DNA of 64,000 bases from Fructobacillus cardui (GCF_023218935.1 NZ_JAJIAL010000002.1); one strand, 5' to 3'. Positions 24,288 through 32,781 are shown, counted from the stretch's first letter. The notes: a model not told the origin generated them from the sequence alone. Numbers and translations: made by a program.

Positions 24288-25234
24288 TAGTCCTGATCCT
24301 CCTTCTTGGCGTACTTTCCCTTAGCGCCCAAGTACTTTTCACGTAATGCTTCATCCTTCAACAATGGGAAGCCAAGCTTAGCACGTTCTTCGATAAAGAC
24401 CTTTGAAACCTTCCGAGCCATTGTCCGAATTCGGTGCAAATAACCAGCTCGTTCCGTAACGGAAACCGTTCCTCGGGCATCCAACAGGTTAAAGGTGTGA
24501 GAAGACTTCAAAATATAGTCATAGGCTGGATGAACCAAGCCTAATTCCAAATTATGCTGTGCTTCCTTTTCATAATCATCAAAATGTTGGAGCAACATTC
24601 CCTGATTTGACTCTTCAAAGGCATACTTTGAGTGTTCGTACTCTGGTTCTTTGAAAATATCACCATACAAAACGCCATGGCCCCATTCCAAATCGTAAAC
24701 CGTTGGTACGTCTTGGATGTAAGAAGCTAACCGTTCCAAACCATAGGTAATTTCAGCCGTAACGGAATCAACTTCGATTCCACCAACCTGTTGGAAATAA
24801 GTGAACTGGGTCACCTCCATCCCGTCTAGCCAAACTTCCCAACCGATTCCGGCCGCACCCATTGAAGGGTTTTCCCAGTTATCTTCAACGAAACGAATGT
24901 CGTGTTCCAACGGCTTGATGCCCAAGGCTTCCAAAGAAGCGAGGTACAATTCCTGAATGTTGTCAGGTGACGGCTTCATTACCACCTGGAATTGGTGGTG
25001 TTGGAACAAGCGGTTGGGGTTGTCACCATAACGGCCATCGGCTGGTCGCCGTGATGGCTGAACATAGGCTGCTCGCCAAGGTTCTGGACCATTAGCACGT
25101 AAGAAGGTATAAGGGCTTTGAGTTCCCGCTCCGACTTCGTTATCGTAAGCCTGCATCAAGTTAGCGCCCTTTTCGGCCCAAAACTCTTGCAGTGTCAAAA
25201 TAATGTCTTGTACTGATAGTTTTTCACTGGACAT
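24287..25234 (-). CDS. glyQ: Glycyl-tRNA synthetase alpha subunit
   Basis: A 315-residue class II catalytic subunit that forms glycyl-adenylate. Typical segments: LQEFWAEKGANLMQAYDNEVGAGT, EPWRAAYVQPSRRPADGRYG, NRLFQHHQFQVVMKPSP, and VEDNWENPSMGAAGIGWEVW. Ribosome site AAGGAAAG before the ATG. It lies 52 bp downstream of the DUF2130 gene with no terminator between, so it is most simply read as the second gene of the T-box-controlled operon. Confidence 0.97.
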   Translation of the reverse strand: MSSEKLSVQDIILTLQEFWAEKGANLMQAYDNEVGAGTQSPYTFLRANGPEPWRAAYVQPSRRPADGRYGDNPNRLFQHHQFQVVMKPSPDNIQELYLASLEALGIKPLEHDIRFVEDNWENPSMGAAGIGWEVWLDGMEVTQFTYFQQVGGIEVDSVTAEITYGLERLASYIQDVPTVYDLEWGHGVLYGDIFKEPEYEHSKYAFEESNQGMLLQHFDDYEKEAQHNLELGLVHPAYDYILKSSHTFNLLDARGTVSVTERAGYLHRIRTMARKVSKVFIEERAKLGFPLLKDEALREKYLGAKGKYAKKEDQD

Positions 25235-25286
25235 AAGTCTTTCCTTTATTCTTTCATCATTAAAATTTTAAAACGCTGTGACGAAT

Positions 25287-26768
25287 TTACGGCTTTCCTT
25301 CACCGCCTTGGTCCGCTTTTAAATCAGCAAACTTCGTCGTCATGGTTGGATTATTCTTGGTCAATTTTTTGACGGTCAAATCCTCTAATTTATTATTAGC
25401 AAGACGAATCTGATTTTCAGAAGTCGTCAGGCTCTTTTTCACATTTTCCATCTGGCTAATCGCCCGGTCAATCTGTTCGATTGCCTTTTGGAAGTTGCTT
25501 GAGTAGGAATTATAGTTTTTAGCAAAGCGGTCCTTGAAGGCCGTGATATTGTCTTCAAAGTTCGTAATATCAATGTTTTGATTTCGTTCTTCAATCAGCG
25601 CCCGCCGATATTGGAGGGAATCCAAGGCCGCGTTGCGCAAAAGGCCGATAAAATGGACAAAGAATTGTGGACGGATGACGTACATTTTATCGTAGTCCGG
25701 CACCTGAACAATTCCGGTGTTATAGTACTCGTTATCGGCTTCCAGCATCGAAACCAAAACGGCATATTCCGTTTTCTTTTCCCTGCGGTCTTTATCCAGT
25801 TCCTTAAAAAAATCTGCGTTCTTATGCTTCTGCTCGGTCGCATCCGCCTCATTTTTCATATCAAACATGATAGAAATAAATTCAACATCATCTTGATAAT
25901 CACGAAAAATAAAATCACCCTTCGAGCCGGATTGTTTTGAAACCTCGTTATCCTTCTCAAAGTAAGCATTGGGAAAAGCGTAAGGGCGAATTTTATTAAA
26001 TTCCTGATGAGCGTAAACTTCCAAACTTTCGCCAATTTCCTTGGTTGACTGCCGGGCCTTAAAGTCCTTATAGAATTCGACTTGCTCTTGAGCTGCCTGC
26101 AATTGCGCATCGTAGTCCGACTTCACTTTTGCCAAGGCTAGCTCTTGGTCGCGACCCTGATTTTCAACCTGATTTTTCAAATCGGCCAGTTGCTTTTCCA
26201 GTTCCTGTCGATTCTGACCGGCCTGGTCCTTTTCAGCCTGGTAGATGCTCTGCAGGTTTTCCTTTTGTTCAGCCAACGCCAGTGCCTTGTTAGTAGCTTC
26301 CTGGTCCTTAAGCGCGTCTAGCTGTGAACGCAACTGCGTCAGTTGCTCTTGCAGCTCCGTCTTTTCTTTTTGGGCCGCGTCCTTCTCAGCTTGCTTAGCC
26401 TTCTCCAGCGCTAAAGCAGATTTTTGCTTTTCCTGGTCCAACTGTGCTTGGAGTTGCAGCAATTGGTCATGCAGTTGGTTTTGTTCTTTTTGGGCTGCTT
26501 CTTTTTCAGCCTGCTTAGCCTTCTCCAGTGCTAAATCAGCCTTCTGCTTTTCCTGGTCAATTTGTGCCTTCACCAGATTTTGCTGACTCTTTTCCCAATC
26601 GACCTTTTCCTGAGCTAATTTTTCATCAATGGCCGTTTGCACAGCCACCCCCAGTTGACTCGTATCAACTTGGAGCTCGTCTTTCAAATCAAGGGTATCA
26701 CCGGCATGGCCATCCTCGTTTAAAACCAAAACCGTGTCCGACTCCAAATGATACTTCAGCTTTGCCAT
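25287..26768 (-). CDS. DUF2130 domain protein with long coiled coil
   Basis: A 493-residue protein. Residues 1-50 are a mixed alpha/beta N-terminus, about 50-235 an uninterrupted Lys/Glu/Gln-rich coiled coil, and about 240-430 the conserved DUF2130 core (SLEVYAHQEFNKIRPYAF, SKQSGSKGDFIFRDY, FEVKNEAD-like FDMKNEADATE, PQFFVHFIGLLR). The core resembles PD-(D/E)XK nuclease-like folds in the positions of Asp and Glu/Lys (GDFIFR, FDMKNE), an inference only. The coiled coil contains a 40-residue duplication, 71-110 and 111-150. The start is the ATG at 26768 with AAGGAGGA 5 nt upstream; upstream frame extension lies in the T-box leader and is not coding. It is the first gene after a T-box, ahead of glyQS. 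Confidence 0.85.
   Translation of the reverse strand: MAKLKYHLESDTVLVLNEDGHAGDTLDLKDELQVDTSQLGVAVQTAIDEKLAQEKVDWEKSQQNLVKAQIDQEKQKADLALEKAKQAEKEAAQKEQNQLHDQLLQLQAQLDQEKQKSALALEKAKQAEKDAAQKEKTELQEQLTQLRSQLDALKDQEATNKALALAEQKENLQSIYQAEKDQAGQNRQELEKQLADLKNQVENQGRDQELALAKVKSDYDAQLQAAQEQVEFYKDFKARQSTKEIGESLEVYAHQEFNKIRPYAFPNAYFEKDNEVSKQSGSKGDFIFRDYQDDVEFISIMFDMKNEADATEQKHKNADFFKELDKDRREKKTEYAVLVSMLEADNEYYNTGIVQVPDYDKMYVIRPQFFVHFIGLLRNAALDSLQYRRALIEERNQNIDITNFEDNITAFKDRFAKNYNSYSSNFQKAIEQIDRAISQMENVKKSLTTSENQIRLANNKLEDLTVKKLTKNNPTMTTKFADLKADQGGEGKP
26319..26558 (-). repeat. Internal 120-bp duplication in the DUF2130 coiled coil
   Basis: The segments encoding residues 71-110 (26439-26558) and 111-150 (26319-26438) are near-identical in protein (both contain LALEKAKQAEK) and similar in DNA. 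Confidence 0.8.
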
Positions 26769-26787
26769 AAAGTCCTCCTTATCCGAC

Positions 26788-26944
26788 AAAAAACCGCGGT
26801 TAACAGCCCCAATGTCAAAATTTGACATCAGGACGCTAACGCGCGGTTCCACCTGATTTCCAACGGCCAATTGCTCAGTCGTTGACACTTTCACGGTTCT
26901 CAGCTCACCGGGTGCCAAACCGGGTCAAAGCCTTAAACTAATCT
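26788..26944 (-). promoter_or_regulatory. T-box leader (probably glycyl)
   Basis: The minus strand carries the T-box sequence AGGTGGAACCGCG (26842-26854). Its AACCGCG also pairs with CGCGGTT just before a T-run (26788-26793), giving the terminator that competes with the antiterminator. Upstream, CGGTTTGGCACCCGGTGAGC...GAACCG forms a Stem I-like hairpin containing GGC, which could be a glycine specifier. The leader precedes the DUF2130 gene and then glyQS. T-boxes respond to uncharged tRNA; the glycine assignment rests on the possible GGC specifier and on glyQS downstream. Confidence 0.8.
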
Positions 26945-26950
26945 ATCCAT

Positions 26951-26979
26951 ATTATGCCGATTTTTCTGAAAAAGGTCAA
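26951..26979 (-). promoter_or_regulatory. Promoter of the T-box operon
   Basis: TTGACC (26974-26979), 17-nt spacer, CATAAT (26951-26956) on the minus strand; start expected near 26944. Confidence 0.7.
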
Positions 26980-27002
26980 GAAAAAACTCGTTAAAAACAG
27001 AA

Positions 27003-27045
27003 AAAGCCCACGAGCCAAATGACTTGGGAGCCTTTGCAGCAATCA
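27003..27045 (-). terminator. Probable frr terminator
   Basis: An imperfect stem on the minus strand (AAAGGCTCCCA with TGGGCTTT) ends in a TTTTT run before the T-box promoter. Confidence 0.5.
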
Positions 27046-27062
27046 CCGTCGATCCAAAGTCC

Positions 27063-27608
27063 TTAGATCTTCAACAATTCTTTTTCTTTTTCCGCAGCAA
27101 TTTCATCAATTGCCTTGGTGTTTTCGTCCGTCAACTTTTGAGCTTGGTCTTCGGCATCGTGAACTTGATCTTCGGTCATGTCCTTGTCCTTCTTGATGGC
27201 ATCCATGGCATCGCGACGAACGTTACGAACGGCAACCTTCGCCTTTTCGGCTTCGGCCTTGACGTCCTTAGCCAATTCCTTACGACGTTCTTCCGTCATT
27301 TGTGGAATGGCCAAACGGACAATATTACCGTCAGAAGCTGGGTTCAAGCCCAAATCAGAAATGTTAATCGCTGTCACGATGGCTTCCAAGGCGTTCTTGT
27401 CAAATGGTGTGATCAAAAGTAAGCGTGCTTCTGGCACTGAAATTGAAGCAACTTGGTTCAATGGTACCATCGCACCGTAATATTCTACTTCTACTCGGTC
27501 CAAAATACGGGGATTTGCCCGGCCCGTCCGAATTTCTGCTAATTCACGACGCAAAGCTTCTTGAGCGCCCTGCATCCGTTCTTTTGCACTTGTAAAATCA
27601 AAAGCCAT
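27063..27608 (-). CDS. frr: Ribosome recycling factor
   Basis: A 181-residue RRF that, with EF-G, splits post-termination ribosomes. The tRNA-mimicking family motifs are present: LAEIRTGRANPRILDRVEVEYYG at the N-terminal helix, NISDLGLNPASDGNIVRLAIPQMTEERRKEL in the middle, and VRNVRRDAMDAIKKDKDMTEDQ near the end. Slightly shorter than the usual 185. Its start overlaps the pyrH stop by one base at 27608; ribosome site ACTGGAGAA. Last gene of the rpsB-tsf-pyrH-frr row. Confidence 0.97.
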   Translation of the reverse strand: MAFDFTSAKERMQGAQEALRRELAEIRTGRANPRILDRVEVEYYGAMVPLNQVASISVPEARLLLITPFDKNALEAIVTAINISDLGLNPASDGNIVRLAIPQMTEERRKELAKDVKAEAEKAKVAVRNVRRDAMDAIKKDKDMTEDQVHDAEDQAQKLTDENTKAIDEIAAEKEKELLKI

Positions 27609-28333
27609 TATTTTTCTCCAGTCACTGTGGTTCCAATTGCCTCACCCTTGATAACCCGTTCGATGTTACCAGGTTGGTTCAAGTTAAAGACAACAAGTGG
27701 CATGTTGTTTTCCATTGAGAGAGATGAAGCGGTTGAATCCATAACCTTCAAGCCCTTTTGAATGATATCCAAGTGCGTCAAAGTTGTAAACTTCTGGGCA
27801 TCTGGATTTGTATTTGGATCTGAATCATAGACACCATCAACACCGTTCTTTGCCATCAAAATTGCATCGGCATTAATTTCGTTTGCCCGTAAAGCAGCTG
27901 TTGTGTCCGTTGAGAAGTATGGTGAACCAGTTCCTGCTGCAAAGATCACAATCCGCCCCTTTTCAAGGTGACGAATGGCGCGGCCACGGATGTAAGGTTC
28001 TGCAATCTGTTGCATCGTAATCGCCGTTTGAACGCGAGTATCAACACCGGCACGTTCCAAGGCATCTTGGAGGACCAAAGCGTTCATAGTCGTTCCAAGC
28101 ATTCCGGTATAATCAGCGCGTGACCGCTCCATCCCAACACGGGCAGCGGGTTCACCACGCCATAGGTTACCGCCACCAACAACGATGGCAATTTGAGTGC
28201 CCATATCATGGACTGCCTTGATTTCCTTGGCAATTTGGGCGACTGTCTCCAGGTCAATCCCCTGACCCTTAGCACCAGCCAAGGCTTCGCCTGACAGCTT
28301 CATTAAAACTCTTTTATACTTTGTATCCGTCAT
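27608..28333 (-). CDS. pyrH: UMP kinase
   Basis: A 241-residue amino-acid-kinase-fold UMP kinase, producing UDP for pyrimidine nucleotide synthesis. Motifs: KLSGEALAG (phosphate loop), VVGGGNLWRG, GTGSPYFSTDTTAALRA and MAKNGVDGVYDSDP. Ribosome site GAGGAAAA. An extended -10 (TGCTATAAT, minus strand, near 28360) gives it its own promoter after the tsf terminator; frr is co-transcribed. Confidence 0.97.
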   Translation of the reverse strand: MTDTKYKRVLMKLSGEALAGAKGQGIDLETVAQIAKEIKAVHDMGTQIAIVVGGGNLWRGEPAARVGMERSRADYTGMLGTTMNALVLQDALERAGVDTRVQTAITMQQIAEPYIRGRAIRHLEKGRIVIFAAGTGSPYFSTDTTAALRANEINADAILMAKNGVDGVYDSDPNTNPDAQKFTTLTHLDIIQKGLKVMDSTASSLSMENNMPLVVFNLNQPGNIERVIKGEAIGTTVTGEK

Positions 28334-28392
28334 GGTTTTCCTCTTTCTTATCGCTATCTATTATAGCAAAAATGTAGTCATCAATTCCAAAA

Positions 28393-28425
28393 AAAAAGCA
28401 CCCAAATCTTGGGATACTTTTTGGA
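28393..28425 (-). terminator. Terminator of tsf
   Basis: TCCCAA/TTGGG hairpin with flanking pairs and a run of nine T on the minus strand, immediately after the tsf stop. Confidence 0.65.
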
Positions 28426-28430
28426 TGAAC

Positions 28431-29315
28431 TTAGTTGTTGATTTGCTTAGCAACTTCTTCAGCCAAGTTTGTTGTTTGCTTTTCGATACCTTCACCAACT
28501 TGGTAGCGAACGAATGACTTAACAGTCATGTCGTTTTGCTTAACGAAATCAGCAACCTTTTGGTCACTATTCTTAACAAAGTCTTGGTCCAACAAAGTGA
28601 TGTCAGCCAAGAACTTCTTAATCCGTCCTTCAACCATCTTTTCCTTGATGTTGTCAGGCTTGCCATTCAAGTCTTCAGAAGCCAATTGAACTTCCTTTTC
28701 CTTAGCAACAACATCTGCAGGAACTTGGTCATCAGAAACGTACTGTGGAGCAATAGCGGCGATGTGCATGGCCACGTCACGGGCTGCTTCTTCGTTTGAA
28801 CCAGTCAAAACGGCCAAAGCAGAGATTGAACCACCCATGTGTGAGTAAGCACCGAAGACTTCACCGTCAGTCTTTTCAGCAGTAGCGAAACGACGCAAAG
28901 TAATCTTTTCACCAGTAATCTGAGAAACGTTGATGATCTTGTCGTTAACAGTTCGGTCTTCTTCACCAGCAACTGGCAAAGCCAAAGCAGCTTCAACGTC
29001 TGCAGGTTGCTTTTCCAAGATTGTCTTAGTAACAGCAACTAACAAGTCATTAAATTCCTTGTTACCAGCAACGAAATCAGTTTCTGAGTTCAATTCGATG
29101 ATGGCAGCCTTGTTCCCTTCAGTCATCACGTAAGTCATACCTTCAGCAGCAACACGGTCACCCTTCTTAGCGGCCTTTGCCATTCCCTTTTCACGCAACA
29201 AGTCGATTGCCTTTTCTACGTCGCCTTCAGCTTCAACCAAAGCCTTCTTGGCATCCATCATTCCAACAGATGTCTTATCACGTAATTCCTTCACTAACTT
29301 TGCAGTAACAGCCAT
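28431..29315 (-). CDS. tsf: Elongation factor Ts
   Basis: A 294-residue nucleotide exchange factor for EF-Tu. The N-terminal UBA-like domain (LVKELRDKTSVGMMDAKKALVEAEGDVEKAIDLLREKG) and the core motifs (ELNSETDFVAGN, MHIAAIAPQYV, VRYQVGEGIEK) are present and length is standard. Ribosome site AAAGGAGC. Separated from rpsB by a terminator (29371-29412), with an extended -10 promoter (TGCTATACT) downstream of it. Confidence 0.97.
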   Translation of the reverse strand: MAVTAKLVKELRDKTSVGMMDAKKALVEAEGDVEKAIDLLREKGMAKAAKKGDRVAAEGMTYVMTEGNKAAIIELNSETDFVAGNKEFNDLLVAVTKTILEKQPADVEAALALPVAGEEDRTVNDKIINVSQITGEKITLRRFATAEKTDGEVFGAYSHMGGSISALAVLTGSNEEAARDVAMHIAAIAPQYVSDDQVPADVVAKEKEVQLASEDLNGKPDNIKEKMVEGRIKKFLADITLLDQDFVKNSDQKVADFVKQNDMTVKSFVRYQVGEGIEKQTTNLAEEVAKQINN

Positions 29316-29370
29316 GCAAATGCTCCTTTAGCTTCTTTATTATCTTTTAACAGTCTCTAGTATAGCATAG

Positions 29371-29412
29371 AAAAAGCCGTTCAGCGTCCCAAGCAGGTCC
29401 ACCGGAACGGCA
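29371..29412 (-). terminator. Terminator between rpsB and tsf
   Basis: GCCGTTC pairs with GAACGGC (minus strand), followed by TTTTT; the loop holds a second weak stem. The tsf promoter lies just beyond it. Confidence 0.7.
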
Positions 29413-29433
29413 AATCAATAAACTAATTTCAAC

Positions 29434-30207
29434 TTAGTTGTCTTTTTCAACGATTGTTGTGATTTCTTCGATTGATTCCGTGTTTTCGTCACCTTCGATG
29501 AAAGCATCTTCAGCAGCGTTGTCTTGACCTTGACGGCCTTCGATAACGGCATCAGCCATCTTAGCAGTGATCAAACGGATGGCACGGATAGCGTCATCGT
29601 TTGCAGGAATCTTAACATCAACATCGTCAGGATCGGCGTTTGTGTCAATCATAGCAACAACAGGAATGTTGAGCATGTTGGCTTCCTTAACGGCGATTTC
29701 TTCCTTCTTAGGATCAACAACAAACAAAACATCTGGCAAGTCTTGCATGTCTTCGATTCCACCCAAGAACTTTTCCAACTTTTCACGTTGCTTGTTCAAC
29801 AAGACAACTTCCTTCTTAGGAAGTTGTTCGAAAGTACCATCTTCGGCCATTGCCTTCAAGTCCTTCAAACGTTGAACACGTGTCTTGATTGTGTTCCAGT
29901 TAGTCAAAGTTCCACCCAACCAACGGTGGTTGATGTAGAATTGACCAGCACGCGTTGCTTCTTCAGCGATTGCATCAGATGCTTGCTTCTTAGTACCAAC
30001 AAACAAGATGTTAGCACCATCAGCTGAAGCGTTACGAATAAAGTTGTAAGCTTCATCAATCAACTTAACAGTCTTTTGCAAGTCGATGATATGAATACCG
30101 TTACGTTCCGTAAAGATGTATGGTGCCATCTTTGGGTTCCAACGACGAGTTTGGTGTCCAAAGTGAACCCCTGCTTCGAGGAGTTCCTTCATTGTAATAA
30201 CTGCCAT
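29434..30207 (-). CDS. rpsB: 30S ribosomal protein S2
   Basis: A 257-residue S2 with the family motifs VHFGHQTRRWNPKMAPYIF, FVGTKKQASDAI, HRWLGGTLTNWNTI and DTNADPDDVDVKIPANDDAIRAI. The acidic C-terminal extension (EDAFIEGDENTESIEEITTIVEKDN) is typical for Lactobacillales. Ribosome site TAGGAGG before the ATG. Preceded by a leader of about 110 nt. Confidence 0.98.
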   Translation of the reverse strand: MAVITMKELLEAGVHFGHQTRRWNPKMAPYIFTERNGIHIIDLQKTVKLIDEAYNFIRNASADGANILFVGTKKQASDAIAEEATRAGQFYINHRWLGGTLTNWNTIKTRVQRLKDLKAMAEDGTFEQLPKKEVVLLNKQREKLEKFLGGIEDMQDLPDVLFVVDPKKEEIAVKEANMLNIPVVAMIDTNADPDDVDVKIPANDDAIRAIRLITAKMADAVIEGRQGQDNAAEDAFIEGDENTESIEEITTIVEKDN

Positions 30208-30356
30208 AGTGGCCTCCTAGGTTTAACCCCCGGTAAATTCTTGGTCCGTGCTGACAAATGATCAATCACTTGCACCTGCACGTTCTCGTCTACCGTGTGT
30301 ATTTTTGTTGTATTCACAACAGATACTAGTTTACTAAGGTTTTGACCGAAAAGCAA
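30208..30356 (-). promoter_or_regulatory. rpsB promoter and leader
   Basis: Promoter TTGCTT (30351-30356), 17-nt spacer, TAAACT (30328-30333) on the minus strand, then a leader of about 110 nt to the ATG. S2 leaders are often autoregulatory in Firmicutes; I see a short GTTGTGAATACAAC hairpin but did not match a known S2-leader model. Confidence 0.55.
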
Positions 30357-30396
30357 GGACTTTTCTGATTTTTAGCTAGTGAAAATCAGACCAAAG

Positions 30397-30423
30397 AAAA
30401 AGCCAGCCACAACCGGCTGGCAA
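30397..30423 (-). terminator. Terminator of the SPFH gene
   Basis: GCCAGCC/GGCTGGC stem on the minus strand followed by TTTTT. Confidence 0.85.
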
Positions 30424-30429
30424 ATATTC

Positions 30430-31302
30430 TTAATCTTGTTCTTTTGCTAATTCTTGACCCAAAGTTTTGGCCAAAACAGCACTTTGCCCAGTTTGGTCCA
30501 AATCAGCACCATTCGTGACAATCAAGTTGGCATCTGACTTAGCCAAAGCCTCGAAAGCATTAATCGACTGGTTATTGAAATAGTTTTGGTCCGCGTTCTT
30601 CAAAGCGGCCTGAACTTTATCAATCCGGTAACTTTCGGCATCCGCCTTTGTTCGCATCGCCTCGGCGTTGGCCTTAGCAGTGGCAATCAAAGCCTCGTTA
30701 TTAGCCTTTGCGCGCAATTCGATGGACTTGGCCTCACCTTCCGCTTGGGAAATAGCTGCCACTCGTTCTCGATCTGCCTTCAGCTGCGTATCCATTGAAG
30801 ACTGGATAGCTGCACTGGGCTTCAATTCATCGATATTAATCCGATCAACGTTAATACCATAGGTATTCGTTAAATCACCGATTGCCTCGGCCAAATCCTT
30901 ATTGATTTGACTTGTTGACCCCAGGGCCTCGTTCAATTCCATCCGACCAATGATGTCGCGCAAGTGGCCTCGAACCAATTGTTACATCGATTCAATCGAA
31001 TTCGTGTTTTCATATGAATACTTCACAGGGTCTGTGATATGGAAGTTTAACGTCACCGTTGCCCCAATATCAGCGTTATCCTTGGTAATAACTGAATAAC
31101 CAGCCAACTTCAATGGCTGCAAGGCCAAGGAAACCGTCCTGATTTTTTGAACCAAAGGCAAACGGAAATTCAAACCCGTCTGCCTTGTCGAAGAATACTT
31201 ACCCAATGTTTCCAAAAGACCAACACTATTTTGTGGCACAATCTTAAAGGAAACCAGGGCCAAAACGATCACAACGATGATGACAATCACCAAAATCGAC
31301 AT
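30430..31302 (-). pseudogene. SPFH/stomatin-prohibitin family protein interrupted by one in-frame stop
   Basis: The complete reading frame encodes an N-terminal membrane segment (ILVIVIIVVIVLALVSF), the SPFH domain (VPQNSVGLLETLGKYSSTRQTGLNFRLP...), and the C-terminal Ala/Glu-rich coiled coil (AEAMRTKADAESYRIDKVQAALK). A single TAA at 30982-30984 splits it after NTNSIESM; the same frame then continues without loss as QLVRGHLRDIIGRMELNEALGS, which is the conserved continuation. No frameshift is present. Family members organise membrane microdomains and modulate membrane proteases. Either the gene is newly broken, the base is a sequencing error, or the stop is read through (context TAA CAA TTG). 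It follows a 65-aa gene 11 bp upstream. Confidence 0.85.
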
Positions 31303-31313
31303 AAATACCGTCC

Positions 31314-31511
31314 TTACTTTTTCTGGAGGATTAAGACGTTCCCCTCGGCACGCTTAATCACATAGGTTTCTTCTGGGACCACATTAGTCCCTGAAGCTAA
31401 ATCATAGTGATAAAAATTGCCAATAACCTTCACTAACTTCTCTCTTGGGTCACAGTCTTTAAAAGACACCTGGCGCCCAATAATATTGTTTAATTCAAAA
31501 GTAGTAATCAT
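31314..31511 (-). CDS. Small protein of unknown function, 65 aa
   Basis: Short soluble protein, unrecognised. It reads as alternating beta strands (FELNNIIGRQVSFKDCD, LVKVIGNFYHYDL, VVPEETYVIKRAEGNVLILQKK). Ribosome site AAGGTGGC lies 5 nt before the ATG at 31511. It lies 11 bp before the SPFH gene and is surely co-transcribed with it; small OB-fold-like partners (NfeD type) often accompany SPFH genes, but I do not see the NfeD signature, so this is only context. Confidence 0.65.
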   Translation of the reverse strand: MITTFELNNIIGRQVSFKDCDPREKLVKVIGNFYHYDLASGTNVVPEETYVIKRAEGNVLILQKK

Positions 31512-31583
31512 TATTTGCCACCTTCAATTCAAATGATTTATCCCATTTTATCATGGATTAAGGGTCTCATAAAGTCCCTCTAT

Positions 31584-31889
31584 CTATTTTTGCCAAATTG
31601 TAGAATCCACTTTTCGTTCCATTAAAAAAGCCTCTTTTTGCGGCCGGCTCAGGCGCTTAAACTTAGCCTCAGCCGAAAGGGCAGCGTGCTTATTATCAAA
31701 CGTTTCTTGGTAAATCAGCTGTAATGGATGTCTGGACTTCACTCGAGTAAACTTGGCCCCCTTCCCCGCTTGATGGACTAAAAAACGGCGGTGGGCATCA
31801 TCGGAAAAACCACCATAAAAATAACCGTCGGCCGTATAGAGCACATAAAAATCATAAGTTTTGTCATGAGCATCCGTCATGATTCCCAT
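31584..31889 (-). CDS. GIY-YIG nuclease family protein (UPF0213)
   Basis: A 98-101-residue single-domain GIY-YIG protein. Family landmarks: FYVLYTADGYFYGGFSDDAHRRFLVHQAGKGAKFTR, with the arginine of HRRF and the glutamate in SAEAKFKRLSRPQKEAFL. The second motif reads YGGFS instead of the common YTGYT. UPF0213/YhbQ-like proteins have a nuclease fold but no agreed function. Start is ambiguous: the ATG at 31889 is very close to GGAGGG, the ATG at 31880 is 11 nt from it. It lies 58 bp downstream of the TrmN6-like gene, a frequent pairing in Firmicutes. Confidence 0.85.
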   Translation of the reverse strand: MGIMTDAHDKTYDFYVLYTADGYFYGGFSDDAHRRFLVHQAGKGAKFTRVKSRHPLQLIYQETFDNKHAALSAEAKFKRLSRPQKEAFLMERKVDSTIWQK

Positions 31890-31947
31890 CTCCCTCCTCG
31901 AAGGTTATCAAAACCCCCTCCTCCTCGCGCAACCACCAGTAATTGGC

Positions 31948-32733
31948 TTACAGCTGCCAAGGGTGCCCATACAAAATTTCTTGTACCCGGGGTGTATACT
32001 GGTCATCAACTGTATAGGCAATAATTGGTGGCAAAATCCGAACGCCACCCGGCTTACCCGCCTTAATCGCTTCTACCAAGACCATGTTTGCCTCACGGTC
32101 GGCCTTGCCGTACACAAACTGAATCCGTTTGACCGCTAATTTCCGGGCAGCCAGTGCAGACATAATATCCTCCAACCGGTCTGGTCGATGAACTAAATAA
32201 AATTTACCGTTATTCTTTAACAGCTTATTGGCAACTTGCGCTAAGCGGGGCAAATCGATGGCAATTTCATGTCGGGCCAGCTGATAATGCTCATCAAGAT
32301 TTTGCTTGGTCTTTTCATTCACGGAAAAATAAGGTGGATTCGACAAAACCGTATCAACCGATCCAGGCTTAATATCGTCATAAATTTCTTGCATATCGGA
32401 CTGAATCACACTCACGCGGTCTTCCAAATGATTTAAAAAAACCGAACGCTGTGCCATCTCTGCTAAGTCTTGCTGCAGCTCGACTAATTTTACCTGGCCG
32501 GTAACCTTGGCGGCATAAAAAAGACCAATTGCTCCAGTACCGGCACCTAAGTCGACCGATAGTCCTCGCCCCTTTTGCTTGGGCTTGGCAAAATATGCCA
32601 AGAGCACGGCGTCTAACGAGTAAGAAAACATATCTGGATTTTGGATAATTTGAATCTGTTGTGATGGCAAGCCGTCAAGGCGCTCACCTGCTCGTAATTC
32701 TTCTGCTTCCATGGTTTGTTGCAATATCTCCAT
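31948..32733 (-). CDS. tRNA1(Val) adenine N6-methyltransferase-like protein (YabB/TrmN6)
   Basis: A SAM-dependent N6-adenine methyltransferase of about 260 residues. SAM motif DLGAGTGAIGLFYA (about residue 65), and the catalytic NPPYF (about 131-135) that marks N6-adenine methylation. The N-terminal NPDMFSYSLDAVLLAYF is typical of the YabB group next to a GIY-YIG gene. The start is uncertain: ATG at 32733 has no Shine-Dalgarno; a TTG at 32724 is preceded by ATGGAGATA, and an ATG at 32712 also exists. It is divergent from plsC. Confidence 0.88.
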   Translation of the reverse strand: MEILQQTMEAEELRAGERLDGLPSQQIQIIQNPDMFSYSLDAVLLAYFAKPKQKGRGLSVDLGAGTGAIGLFYAAKVTGQVKLVELQQDLAEMAQRSVFLNHLEDRVSVIQSDMQEIYDDIKPGSVDTVLSNPPYFSVNEKTKQNLDEHYQLARHEIAIDLPRLAQVANKLLKNNGKFYLVHRPDRLEDIMSALAARKLAVKRIQFVYGKADREANMVLVEAIKAGKPGGVRILPPIIAYTVDDQYTPRVQEILYGHPWQL

Positions 32734-32781
32734 AAACTAAGTAAAATTATTCTGTTAAGTCAATTAGAAAGGGACAAGCAG

